The notes beneath the pieces are model-generated. The model ran no database searches and was not told where the DNA came from. It saw nothing but the letters and a program-made list of their open reading frames with translations. A DNA stretch of 64,000 bases. It comes from Palsa-459 sp963841965 (GTDB lineage Bacteria; Actinomycetota; Acidimicrobiia; Acidimicrobiales; RAAP-2). The position numbers and the translations under genes are program-made. Position 1 is the first letter of the stretch. Every line of letters begins with the position of its first letter. This document shows, piece by piece, positions 36,998 to 45,446 of this stretch. Location of the stretch: contig CAWJES010000010.1 of the NCBI GenBank assembly GCA_963841965.1, forward strand, positions 372,001 through 436,000, written 5' to 3'.

Positions 36998-38713
36998 CTA
37001 TGCGGGACCCGTGCCTGCCGCATTGCACGGCCTCGGATCCCAGGGCGCCAGCGGCTGTGCCGTCGCGGTCGGGGCGGAGAACGAGTTGTCGGCAGCCACG
37101 TCCGGCGGGTCGTAGACGGTGGTCGGCGTGACCGTCGGCGGGACGGTGGTGCCGGCATGCGACGTCGTCGTGGTCGTGTGCGGCTTTGCGTGCCCCTTGC
37201 TGGGCGGGACGGTCTTCACGACAGCCGCAATCGAGATGTCAGTGCCCGTCTGGAGGGTGACCTGTGCGCCGGGCGTGACCTCTGCGGGGTTGTAGCCGAG
37301 GATCGCGGGTCCCTGGACCTGCTGCAGCACGGCCTCGGCATCCTGCAGGGCCCGATTGCTCCAGTTGCCCGTCTTCGGGGGCGGTGGGCCTCCGTACCAG
37401 ACGACTGTCTCGGAGAGCGGGCCCACCGGGGTCACGTCACCGGTCGACACGACCTTGAAGCCATGTGGCGCGAGCGAGGCCGCGACGGTCGCCGCTTGGT
37501 TGGCGGTGCCCGTCCCGTTGACGACGGACATCGGGAACGACTGCGGCTTCGGCAGGGCCGCGTCGTTCCACGAGCTCGTGCCCGATGCCGCGCCGAAGAT
37601 CTGGTTGACGGTCTTGTAGCCGCCGGGCTGGATCGGGAACTCGACGTCTCCGTACTCGTAGCCCTTGTACATGTAGGTGCCGACCTGGTCGAGGATCACC
37701 GGGTAGGTCAGCTGCGGGACGTCGCTGATGCTCGTCCCCGCGTACGTCTCGGCCAGGCTCACCATCTCGCCCTCGTTGAAGGCCTGGTCCACCGTGAGGT
37801 TCGGGAGCACCGACGTGGCGATGCTCTGGTCGGTGAAGGGATTGCCGAGCCCGCGCGCCGCCACCTTCGTCGCGAGCACCCGCAGGAACTCGTGCGTGCG
37901 CCGGATGCGGGCGATGTCGGACTCGGCCTCCTGGGGCCATGTGGAATGGTCGTTGCTGCCGCCGATCGGTTGAATCTGGAGGTGGCGTGCCCTGACGACC
38001 TCGAGCGCCTCGGTCCCGTTGAGGTCGTAGCAGCCGGCGCGAGGGATGTTGAGGCTCGACTCCGCGTCGAAGACGGGCCTCGGGAAGTACATCTTCACCC
38101 CGCCGAGGGCGTTGACCACCGAGGCGAAGGTGTCGAAGTTGAGTTCCACGTAGTGGTTGATCGGGATCGCGAAATCCTCCTCGATCGCCGCCGCCAGCTG
38201 GCTCGGCCCCTCGTAGAGGGCGGCATCGATCTTGTTCGCACCCTCGATCCGGGCATTGGGGACGAACAGGTCCCTCGGGATCGAGAGGAGCGCGACCCCG
38301 TGGGTGGCGGGGTCGAGGTGGATGATCATCACGATGTCGCTGTTGATCCCGGTGACGCCCTGCGAGCAGAGCCCGTACATCGGGTTCTGGACCTTCAGCG
38401 CGCAGCGGTCCGTCGACCCGACCAGCAGGATGTTCTCGGTCGAACCGGAGGCCTGCAGGTGGTCGACGTGGGTGTGCTGGATCAGGCCCCCGAGGTAGAA
38501 GTAGTCCCACACCCCGAACCCGACGACGGCGAACAGGACGACTGCGACCGCGATCGAGATCCCTCGGATCCATCGGAACCGTCGACTGTGCCGCTTGCGG
38601 TGCGAGGCCCGCTTGCCACGGCCGTCGATCGTGCGTCCGAGCTGAAGCAGGCCCTCCTGGTTGGGGACCTCCCCCACGGGCCCACCACCGGACACGCCTG
38701 CGTCGATGGGCAT
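36998..38713 (-). CDS. LytR-CpsA-Psr family protein with LytR_C domain
   Basis: A 571-residue membrane-anchored protein that should transfer glycopolymers to the cell wall. A basic cytoplasmic tail (RGKRASHRKRHSRRFRW) and one membrane segment (about 50-72) are followed by the LCP domain: NSDIVMIIHLDP, LLSIPRDLFV (conserved arginine) and VRARHLQ. A LytR_C domain (FPMSVVNGTGTANQAATVAASLAPHGF) follows, then a Thr/Pro-rich tail. ATG 38713. Divergent from the GH5-like gene. Confidence 0.93.
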   Translation of the reverse strand: MPIDAGVSGGGPVGEVPNQEGLLQLGRTIDGRGKRASHRKRHSRRFRWIRGISIAVAVVLFAVVGFGVWDYFYLGGLIQHTHVDHLQASGSTENILLVGSTDRCALKVQNPMYGLCSQGVTGINSDIVMIIHLDPATHGVALLSIPRDLFVPNARIEGANKIDAALYEGPSQLAAAIEEDFAIPINHYVELNFDTFASVVNALGGVKMYFPRPVFDAESSLNIPRAGCYDLNGTEALEVVRARHLQIQPIGGSNDHSTWPQEAESDIARIRRTHEFLRVLATKVAARGLGNPFTDQSIATSVLPNLTVDQAFNEGEMVSLAETYAGTSISDVPQLTYPVILDQVGTYMYKGYEYGDVEFPIQPGGYKTVNQIFGAASGTSSWNDAALPKPQSFPMSVVNGTGTANQAATVAASLAPHGFKVVSTGDVTPVGPLSETVVWYGGPPPPKTGNWSNRALQDAEAVLQQVQGPAILGYNPAEVTPGAQVTLQTGTDISIAAVVKTVPPSKGHAKPHTTTTTSHAGTTVPPTVTPTTVYDPPDVAADNSFSAPTATAQPLAPWDPRPCNAAGTGPA

Positions 38714-38810
38714 TGGAAGAATTTACCTGTTCCGGCGGAATGCCAACGATCGCCCGGGATCGCGAGGCAGAGCCACCAGAGTCGAGGAAATGACCATTGG
38801 ATAGGGTCCG

Positions 38811-39965
38811 GTGGTGCCCCGTCGGATTCGGCCCCTTCGCGCGTGCACCCGGACCCTGGTCGCCTTCGCGGCCGCCGGGGTCCTGTCGTTCCAGGGACTC
38901 GCCCTCGGCCCGGCCGGGGCTTCGGGGAAGGCGGTGCCCGACATCGCTGTCTCCATCAAGGGGAACCGCCTCGTCGATGCACTCGGCAAGTCGGTCCGCC
39001 TGCTCGGGGTGAATCGATCAGGGACCGAGTACGCCTGCGAACAGGGTTGGGGGATCTTCGACGGGCCGTCTGACGCGGAATCGATCGCTGCGATCGCCGC
39101 GTGGCACGTCAACGCCGTCCGGATTCCGCTCAACGAGGGGTGCTGGCTTGGCGAGTACACGACCGCCGACGATCCAGCCGCCGATGGCGCCGACCCAACA
39201 CCGTTCGAGGGGGCTGCATACCGGTCAGCAATCGTCTCCTACGTGGCCCTCCTGCACCGCTACAGGATGGTCGCGATCCTCTGCCTCAGCGCGCTGGACG
39301 CGCCCGACGGTCTCGGAGTCCCCCCTATGGCGGATGCAACGTATTCCGCGACGTTCTGGAGCTCGGTGGCGAAGACCTTCAGGACTGACAGGGGCGTGCT
39401 GTTCGACCTCTACAACGAGCCGAACGGGATCTCGTGGTCCTGTTGGCTCGACGGGTGCCAGGTGCAGACACCCGATGGGCCCTATCAGTCCGTGGGCATG
39501 CAGGCCCTGGTCACCGCCGTTCGCAAGGCCGGGGCGGCCCAGCCGATCATGCTCGGGGGGCTCGGCTACGCGGGCGACGACTCGCAGTGGGCAGCACACC
39601 TCCCGCGCGACCCCGCGAAGAGCCTCGTCGTCAGCTTCCATACCTACAACTCGACGAGTTGCAGCACGCCGACCTGCTGGGATCGGACGATCGTCCCGCT
39701 CGCCAGGGACTATCCGGTGGTCACCGGTGAGGTCGGCGAGTACGACTGCTCGACGGGGTTCACGGACCGTTACCTCTCGTTCGCGGACGCGAAGGGCATC
39801 TCGTACCTCGGATGGGCGTGGGACGCCATCGCTCCGGGTAGTTGGAGCTGCAAGACGCCCGCACTCATCACCGACTACGCCGGCGACCCTTCACCCGAAG
39901 GCGCGGCGCTCCACTCGCACCTCGCGGAGCTCGCAGCGCGGAAGGAACTTCCGCCGATCGTGTAG
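38811..39965 (+). CDS. Secreted GH5-like glycoside hydrolase
   Basis: A 384-residue protein with a signal peptide (to about ASG at 39) and a TIM-barrel like glycoside hydrolase family 5 (cellulase family). The acid/base is E203 in LFDLYNEPN; the nucleophile is probably E307 in VVTGEVGEYD. Other signs: LLGVNRSGTEY and NAVRIPLNE in the first strands, SFHTYN and LGWAWDA late. The substrate could be a beta-glucan or mannan. GTG 38811 or GTG 38814 is the start. Confidence 0.85.
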   Translation: MVPRRIRPLRACTRTLVAFAAAGVLSFQGLALGPAGASGKAVPDIAVSIKGNRLVDALGKSVRLLGVNRSGTEYACEQGWGIFDGPSDAESIAAIAAWHVNAVRIPLNEGCWLGEYTTADDPAADGADPTPFEGAAYRSAIVSYVALLHRYRMVAILCLSALDAPDGLGVPPMADATYSATFWSSVAKTFRTDRGVLFDLYNEPNGISWSCWLDGCQVQTPDGPYQSVGMQALVTAVRKAGAAQPIMLGGLGYAGDDSQWAAHLPRDPAKSLVVSFHTYNSTSCSTPTCWDRTIVPLARDYPVVTGEVGEYDCSTGFTDRYLSFADAKGISYLGWAWDAIAPGSWSCKTPALITDYAGDPSPEGAALHSHLAELAARKELPPIV

Positions 39966-40151
39966 GTCGAGAGCAGGACAGACCCCCGACAGGACGCGCC
40001 AGCCCGACTCCCACCGACAGCGCTGCGATAGGTTCGAGCGTGCAGAAGGCGAATGCATCGAAGTCCCTCGGGTCTCAACTCTGCTGAAGCGATCCGACGA
40101 ATGCCTTCGTCTGGGAAAGAGACGATGCCGAACCGACGAGAAGAGGTCGAC

Positions 40152-41678
40152 ATGGAACGCAGCAACCAACTCAACGGGGCATCCCCGGCGCGCACCGTCC
40201 GACGCGCCAGATGGTCCAGGTCGCGCAGGGTCGCAGCCCTCGGCTCGGTGCTGGCGGCGACGCTGGCCATCGGCACGATGGGGGTGGCCGTGTCCGCGGC
40301 GACGATCGGCAACCCGCAGCCCGAGCTCGCGCAGTTCAGCGTGGGTACGCCGGGTAACGACGGCGCGGGCGTGGTGCTCCCGGACGGGAACACCGTCTAC
40401 TCGTGGTCGAGCGGCGACAGCACCCTCAAGGTGTGCACGCTGCACCCGGGGAGCCGCGCGTGCGTCTCCACGGCGACGCTGACCGCGGACTCGAGGAGCG
40501 GGACCGCCGACAATCTCTACGGACCCCCGGTCATCCTCTCCACCGGTGGCAAGGACGTCTCGGTCATCGCCGACGACCTCGGCGGCAACTCGGGCATCGA
40601 CGGGGAGGTCCTCTCGTACAACAGCACGAACGATGGCGTGACCTTTGGACCGGCGACGATCGTCAGCACGTCGATCTACAGCGTCAACGCGGGGACCGTC
40701 GCGGGGGGCCAGGTCGTGATCGCGGACATCAACCCCCATCAGGGCGTCGAGGTCCAGGCAGTCGAACCGCAGGGCGGATCGCCGACCGAGTACGCGCTGC
40801 TCACCCCGTCGAGCTCGGGCTACGAGGACCTCTTCGTGTCGGCATACGACGGCGGCGTGCTCGTCGGCTTCGATGACCTCACGAACGCGTACGTCTACTA
40901 CGCGCCCGCGGGGAGCGACTTCAGCAGCACCTCGTCGTACTCCCTCGTCGGCACGTTCGACAACGAGCTCGTCGCGGGGCTCTCGGGCAATGCGATCCTG
41001 ACGACGCCGGGCGGAGTGAACAGCTCGCTCACGAGCGCGGGCATCATCAGCTTCTTCGACGGCTCGGGCTTCGGATTGACCTACAAGGTCCCCGACTCGA
41101 AGGCCGGCGACGACGGCTACTTCATCCTTCAAGAGACGGGACCGGCCGCGCTGCCCGGGTCAACCAATGCGACCGGCGACTACCACGTGTTCTTCGAGGG
41201 GCGCCGCGACAGCTACGACCTCATCGAGGAGTCCACGACAAACGGGCAGACATGGACGCCGCAGACCTTCTACGGCACCGCCGTCTCGTCCAACGACCCG
41301 GTTCCGGTCCTGGGAGCGACGGGGGCCGGCCAGGTGCTGGAGTCCGCTTCGCCGATGCTGTCCCAGCCCGTCCTCAACACGCAGGGCGTGACGATCTCGC
41401 TCGAGCACCCGACGGTGCTCATCGGCAAGCCCGACGTCCTGCGAGGACAGGCCTCCTGGCACATCGCGGGTCTCGGCGTCGTCCTGCAGGAGGAGATCAA
41501 GCACGACGAGTGGCAGAGCGTGACCTCGACGCACGAGTCGGCCACAGGCGGCTTCACCTTCACGGTGCCGGGCAGGACGGTGACCTATCGCGCGGTCGTC
41601 TCCGACGACCCCGGTTACTTCCAGTACGGCTACTCGAATGCCGCGACGCAGGTCGCTGTTCCACCGAAGAAGAAGTAG
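40152..41678 (+). CDS. Secreted beta-rich protein, unknown function
   Basis: A 508-residue exported protein: a long basic N-region ending in SRSRRVAALGS, a hydrophobic segment and a probable cleavage after VSAA near 50. The mature part is rich in Ser, Thr, Gly and short strands, with motifs such as DGAGVVLPDGNTVYSW and TNGQTWTPQTFYG that recall sialidase/BNR-type propellers, and a C-terminal beta-sandwich-like region (GFTFTVPGRTVTYRAVVSDDPGY). ATG 40152 has GAAGAGG upstream. No specific function can be assigned. Confidence 0.75.
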   Translation: MERSNQLNGASPARTVRRARWSRSRRVAALGSVLAATLAIGTMGVAVSAATIGNPQPELAQFSVGTPGNDGAGVVLPDGNTVYSWSSGDSTLKVCTLHPGSRACVSTATLTADSRSGTADNLYGPPVILSTGGKDVSVIADDLGGNSGIDGEVLSYNSTNDGVTFGPATIVSTSIYSVNAGTVAGGQVVIADINPHQGVEVQAVEPQGGSPTEYALLTPSSSGYEDLFVSAYDGGVLVGFDDLTNAYVYYAPAGSDFSSTSSYSLVGTFDNELVAGLSGNAILTTPGGVNSSLTSAGIISFFDGSGFGLTYKVPDSKAGDDGYFILQETGPAALPGSTNATGDYHVFFEGRRDSYDLIEESTTNGQTWTPQTFYGTAVSSNDPVPVLGATGAGQVLESASPMLSQPVLNTQGVTISLEHPTVLIGKPDVLRGQASWHIAGLGVVLQEEIKHDEWQSVTSTHESATGGFTFTVPGRTVTYRAVVSDDPGYFQYGYSNAATQVAVPPKKK

Positions 41679-41684
41679 GACGTG

Positions 41685-41722
41685 AAGGTCACCGGGGTGC
41701 CCGTCGGCACCCCGGTGACCTT
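41685..41722. terminator. Strong intrinsic terminator
   Basis: A perfect 16-bp stem (41685-41700 with 41707-41722) and a 6-base loop CCGTCG begin six bases after the stop at 41678. The downstream arm ends in TTT. It terminates the secreted-protein gene. Confidence 0.9.
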
Positions 41723-41930
41723 TCCTCCTGCCCACGGAGCACCTCACGACCACCGGTGCGGCGCGGCGCGGCCAGCTCCCGCCGAGGAGCCGCGAAGACC
41801 ACCGGCCTCACATGGTCCGCCACGCCTTCAGCGGCACTCGGCGCGGAGAACCCGGTCGTGATCCGCGAAAGATCTGCCGCCCACGCGACGAGAGGGGGGT
41901 GAGAAGCCGGTTCCGATCCGAGGAGGATCC

Positions 41931-42740
41931 ATGCGTGAAGAGCCCAGCGCTCCCGTCGAAGCACCACAGGGTGCTGCCGAGCGGGCCGACAGTCCCGATG
42001 CCACCGCGCGCCGCCGGCAGCCCACGTGGCTCGTTGCGATCGTCGCAGTCGCGGTCGTGGCGCTCGTCGCAGGCGTCTTCTGCATCGCGGGACTCCTCCT
42101 CGGCCGGTCGCGCTCCTCGGCACCTGCAACGATCACGGTCACCGGTTCGGGGACGGTCCAGGGGACGCCGGACACCGCGAACTTCCAGATCGGCGTCCAG
42201 ACCGTCGCGCGCACCGCAACCGAGGCCCTCGCGCAGAACGATGTCCGCGTCGCGCGCCTCGAGACTGCCATGGAGCAGCACGGGGTCACGGCGAAGGAGA
42301 TGCAGACCTCGGGCCTCGACATCTACCAGAACACGGACGCGGCAGGGAACGCGACGGGATTCACGGTCGACGACAACGTCACCGTGACGATGCACTCGAT
42401 GCGAAGCGTCGGCGGCGCGCTCGACGCGGCCACCAACGCGGCGGGGAACGGCATCCAGCTCTCGGGCATCACATTCTCCATCTCGAACGACTCGAACCTG
42501 CTGGCTTCAGCCCGGGCGCGGGCAATCCGCAATGCGCACGCAGCAGCTGCGCAGATCACCAAGGGTGCTGGAACCGGTGTCGGCGGCGTCGTGCGCATCA
42601 CCGATCAGGAGAATGCGGCGACGACGAGCATCATCGTGCCGGCACTTGCGGCCGAGAGCAACGCCTCGAACGTCCCCGTCGAAGCAGGGAGCCAGCCGGT
42701 CTCGGTCCAGGTCACGGTGGTCTACTCGCTGGGCAGCTGA
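41931..42740 (+). CDS. SIMPL-domain (DUF541) membrane-anchored protein
   Basis: A 269-residue protein: a short cytoplasmic region, one membrane segment (WLVAIVAVAVVALVAGVFCIAGLLL, about 33-57), then a SIMPL/DUF541 domain (ITVTGSGTVQGTPDTANFQIGVQT to VSVQVTVVYSLGS). The GxGxVxxxPD start is the family hallmark. Related proteins such as BP26 form outer channels or act in stress; function here is unknown. ATG 41931 has GAGGAGG upstream. Confidence 0.88.
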   Translation: MREEPSAPVEAPQGAAERADSPDATARRRQPTWLVAIVAVAVVALVAGVFCIAGLLLGRSRSSAPATITVTGSGTVQGTPDTANFQIGVQTVARTATEALAQNDVRVARLETAMEQHGVTAKEMQTSGLDIYQNTDAAGNATGFTVDDNVTVTMHSMRSVGGALDAATNAAGNGIQLSGITFSISNDSNLLASARARAIRNAHAAAAQITKGAGTGVGGVVRITDQENAATTSIIVPALAAESNASNVPVEAGSQPVSVQVTVVYSLGS

Positions 42741-42849
42741 TGGCCCCGCGTCCGCGCGGGGACCAGCGGCGCAACCCGGTCCAGCAGGGGTTGCGGCGTT
42801 ACGCTGCAGGCACGGACCGACCGTGGGTTCGCATATTGAGGGGGCCGTG

Positions 42850-43452
42850 ATGGCACACAGGAAGCTGGCGGTCCTCGGGTTCGTCGCCTTTCCGGTGCTC
42901 CTCGCAGGCTGTGGTGGCGCTGGCTCCGTCGCGACGACGACCACAACGTTGGCCCCCACCACGTCCACGACCTCGCCGCCCACGACGACGACCACGAGCG
43001 CGACGACCGCAGCGTCCGGGTGCGTGCTCTCGCAGCTGGCGATCACGTCCTCCTCAAACGCCGGGCTTGGGCACATCGGGGCGATCCTCGTGTTCACGAA
43101 CGCCAGCCAGGTGACCTGCACGCTCCAGGGCTACCCGGGCGTCGCCATGCTCAACGCCCAGGGCGACCAGGTCGTCCAGGCCATCCGGACCCCCAGCGGG
43201 TACCTCGGAGGCATCCAGCCCGGCACGAGCCCCCCGCTCGTCACCCTCAAGCCGGGAGCAGCAGCGTCGGCGACACTCGAGGGTGATGACGTGCCGACCG
43301 GGACGGCGACGACATGCCCGACGTACCCGAAGATCCTCGTGACACCGCCAAATGCGACACAGTCGGCGACGCTTCCGGTGTCCATGCCGGGTTGCTCCCC
43401 AGTCCAGATCCATCCTGTCGTCCCTGGGTCGTCGGGTTCACTTGGCCTGTGA
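42850..43452 (+). CDS. DUF4232 lipoprotein
   Basis: A 200-residue predicted lipoprotein: signal peptide with lipobox LLAGC near 17-21, a Thr/Ser-rich linker (about 25-55), then a DUF4232 domain (IGAILVFTNASQVTCTLQGYPGVAML). This family is common in actinobacterial cell envelopes; the function is unknown. ATG 42850 follows a weak GAGGGGG site. Confidence 0.85.
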   Translation: MAHRKLAVLGFVAFPVLLAGCGGAGSVATTTTTLAPTTSTTSPPTTTTTSATTAASGCVLSQLAITSSSNAGLGHIGAILVFTNASQVTCTLQGYPGVAMLNAQGDQVVQAIRTPSGYLGGIQPGTSPPLVTLKPGAAASATLEGDDVPTGTATTCPTYPKILVTPPNATQSATLPVSMPGCSPVQIHPVVPGSSGSLGL

Positions 43453-43497
43453 CACCGTGCGCGTTGCGGCCCACACACGAAGTTGCGCGCGACGGTG
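43453..43497. terminator. Imperfect terminator-like hairpin
   Basis: CACCGTGCGCG (43453-43463) pairs with CGCGCGACGGTG (43486-43497) with one bulged base. It begins directly after the DUF4232 stop at 43452. Confidence 0.4.
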
Positions 43498-43558
43498 CGG
43501 TGCCTGCATATGCTCAGCGGGCGTGGACTTTCGGACAACCTGACAACGGGAGCGAATG

Positions 43559-44113
43559 ATGGCGAATGAATGGGGGCCTCTCGGGGCACTTGCAGGTGAG
43601 TGGCAGGGCGAGAAGGGGGGCCTCGACACGGCGTTCTCCCACTCGGAGGGCAAGGTGCTCGGCACCCCCTACACGGAGAAGGTCAGCCTCAAGCCCTTCG
43701 GACCAGTCGACAACGGCGATCAGCACCTCTATGGCCTCGACTACAAGACCGCGATGTGGCGCGGGAGCGAGGACAACCCCTTCCACACCGAGGTCGGGTA
43801 CTGGCTTTGGGATGGCGCCACCGGCGAGCTCGTCCGTGGCTTCGTGGTCCCGAGGGGCATCACCGTCCTTGCAGGCGGCACCGCCGCCGCGGATGCGACC
43901 ACGTTCTCGCTCAGGGCCGCCAAGGGCGAGCCGCTGTACACGATCGGGGAGAACCAGTACCTGGCGAAGAACGCCAGCTCGCTCAGCTATGAGGTGACCA
44001 TCACCCTCGGCGAGGACACCTGGTCATACGACGAGATCACGATGCTCCAGATGAAGGAGTTCGCGGAGCCCTTCGCGCACACCGACCGCAACACCCTCCA
44101 CCGGGTCGCCTGA
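43559..44113 (+). CDS. Nitrobindin/FABP-like beta-barrel protein 2
   Basis: A 184-residue paralog of the protein at 13785-14348. Shared blocks include KPFGPVDNG, LYGLDY, DNPFHTEVGYWLWD and HTDRNTL near the C-terminus. The N-terminus reads GPLGALAGEWQG, slightly closer to the family GxW start. It probably binds heme or a small hydrophobic ligand. ATG 43559 follows ATG 43556; GGGAG lies upstream. Its neighbours do not suggest a pathway. Confidence 0.8.
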   Translation: MANEWGPLGALAGEWQGEKGGLDTAFSHSEGKVLGTPYTEKVSLKPFGPVDNGDQHLYGLDYKTAMWRGSEDNPFHTEVGYWLWDGATGELVRGFVVPRGITVLAGGTAAADATTFSLRAAKGEPLYTIGENQYLAKNASSLSYEVTITLGEDTWSYDEITMLQMKEFAEPFAHTDRNTLHRVA

Positions 44114-44118
44114 ACCGC

Positions 44119-44158
44119 CTGGCTGCGAACGCCGGGCCCAGCGCGGCCGGTGAGCCAG
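44119..44158. terminator. Possible terminator between convergent genes
   Basis: CTGGCT (44119-44124) and AGCCAG (44153-44158) form a 6-bp stem around a GC-rich inner region that could pair further (GCCGG/CCGGT). It lies between stops at 44113 (+) and 44175 (-). Confidence 0.35.
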
Positions 44159-44174
44159 CGGGCCATCGCTGACC

Positions 44175-44813
44175 TCACGGTCTGGCGCTTGCCGCGCTTC
44201 TCTCGCGGAGCCGCGGACCGAGCCTCCCGCGGATCAGGACGATCTCCATGCTGTTCTGCAGGCCGATCCAGGCCGGCAGCGCGTAAGTGGCGAACGTCCA
44301 GTGCGTGATCGTGAGCAGCGTGATGAACGACGTGAGCGCTCCGACCAGGTACGCCGTCCATGTCTCGGTCTCGGGTGCGCGGTATGACTTGCGCATGGTG
44401 GGGATCGCGGCGAACACGTCCGCGACGAGCAGGACCCCGATCGCAAGGTTCCCCTTGAGGGTCACGAGGTAGACGGCCACGCCGACGAGGCAGATCGCGC
44501 CGCATGCCCAGTCGAATGGTGCGATCGCCCAGGATCCCCGACGAGCGACGAAGCTCGCCACGACGACGATCATCGGAGCGATGAAGTACGAGAACGTCAT
44601 GACGGTCTGGATGCCGACCCCGACGTGGATCTGCACGATGAACGTGACGAGGGGGATGAATCCCCAGAGGAACCAGGTCACGCGGTGGGGGAAGGTCTTC
44701 CCGCTCAGCGTGTCGCGGACGTAGCCCGTGATGCCGAGGATGCCGATGACGGCCGCGAAGTAGACGAAGTACCCGGGGAGCACAGCGGGCAGTCTCCACC
44801 ATGTGGTGACCAC
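44175..44813 (-). CDS. Integral membrane protein, about seven segments, unknown function
   Basis: A 212-residue hydrophobic protein with about seven membrane segments separated by short loops. Conserved-looking signatures are TFPHRVTWFLWGFIP near 39 and ADVFAAIPTMRKSYRAPETETWTAYL near 133, which resemble PQ-loop-type or small putative transporter proteins, without a clear assignment. The start is GTG or ATG at 44813, overlapping nothing. Divergent from the DUF3817 gene, 141 bases apart. Confidence 0.72.
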   Translation of the reverse strand: MVTTWWRLPAVLPGYFVYFAAVIGILGITGYVRDTLSGKTFPHRVTWFLWGFIPLVTFIVQIHVGVGIQTVMTFSYFIAPMIVVVASFVARRGSWAIAPFDWACGAICLVGVAVYLVTLKGNLAIGVLLVADVFAAIPTMRKSYRAPETETWTAYLVGALTSFITLLTITHWTFATYALPAWIGLQNSMEIVLIRGRLGPRLRERSAASARP

Positions 44814-44954
44814 ACTGCATCAGTCCCGCACGGTGGCGTCCGGAGGGTGCCGCCCGCGACTGCGATCACGTCCGAGCCTCGCGACCTCTGGAGGGGCGCG
44901 AGCGGGTGCTTGGTACGATCGAACTGTGCACATGCAACGGCACGCGCGACGCGC

Positions 44955-45311
44955 ATGAGTCGCCTGACTGAGCGAAGCCTGGAGGGCGCGCTCCTGCGCT
45001 ACCAGGTGATGGCCAACATCGTCGGGACCCTCATCATCGCGCTCTTCACGTTCTTTTTCATCAACGTCTTCACGGGCCACTGCAAGCTGGAGGTGGAGAT
45101 CTTCGGCGTCGGCCACGGGTACCTGTACCTTGCCTATCTGGTCACCGCGGGACTTCTGGGATTCAGGGCCCGCCTCAACGTCATCTACATCCTGTGCATG
45201 ATCGGCGCGGGACTCATACCGGGCATGACCTTCGTTGTCGAGGCTTGGATCGTGAAGAAGGTCCGCATGCAGATGGATGCGGACAGCGTGCCGGCATCCA
45301 CGACTCCCTGA
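44955..45311 (+). CDS. DUF3817 membrane protein
   Basis: A 118-residue membrane protein with three segments, matching DUF3817: RYQVMANIVGTLIIALF, GHGYLYLAYLVTAGLLG with the conserved histidine, and LIPGMTFVVEAWIVKKV. The family is common in actinobacteria and has no known function. ATG 44955 has no clear ribosome site. Confidence 0.82.
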   Translation: MSRLTERSLEGALLRYQVMANIVGTLIIALFTFFFINVFTGHCKLEVEIFGVGHGYLYLAYLVTAGLLGFRARLNVIYILCMIGAGLIPGMTFVVEAWIVKKVRMQMDADSVPASTTP

Positions 45312-45319
45312 CGTCACGG

Positions 45320-45342
45320 ACGCCGATTGGCCGCATCGGCGT
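45320..45342. terminator. Bidirectional terminator hairpin
   Basis: ACGCCGAT (45320-45327) and ATCGGCGT (45335-45342) form a perfect 8-bp stem with a 7-base loop, nine bases after the DUF3817 stop and before the convergent monooxygenase stop at 45447. Confidence 0.65.
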
Positions 45343-45446
45343 GCTGCAGGGAGTCTCGCAACCTTCGCAGCGCACCTTCTCCGAGCTTCAGATCGCCCAG
45401 CTGTGCAGGACGCGGTCGCTGACGAGGACGCTGCAGGTGCCGGACG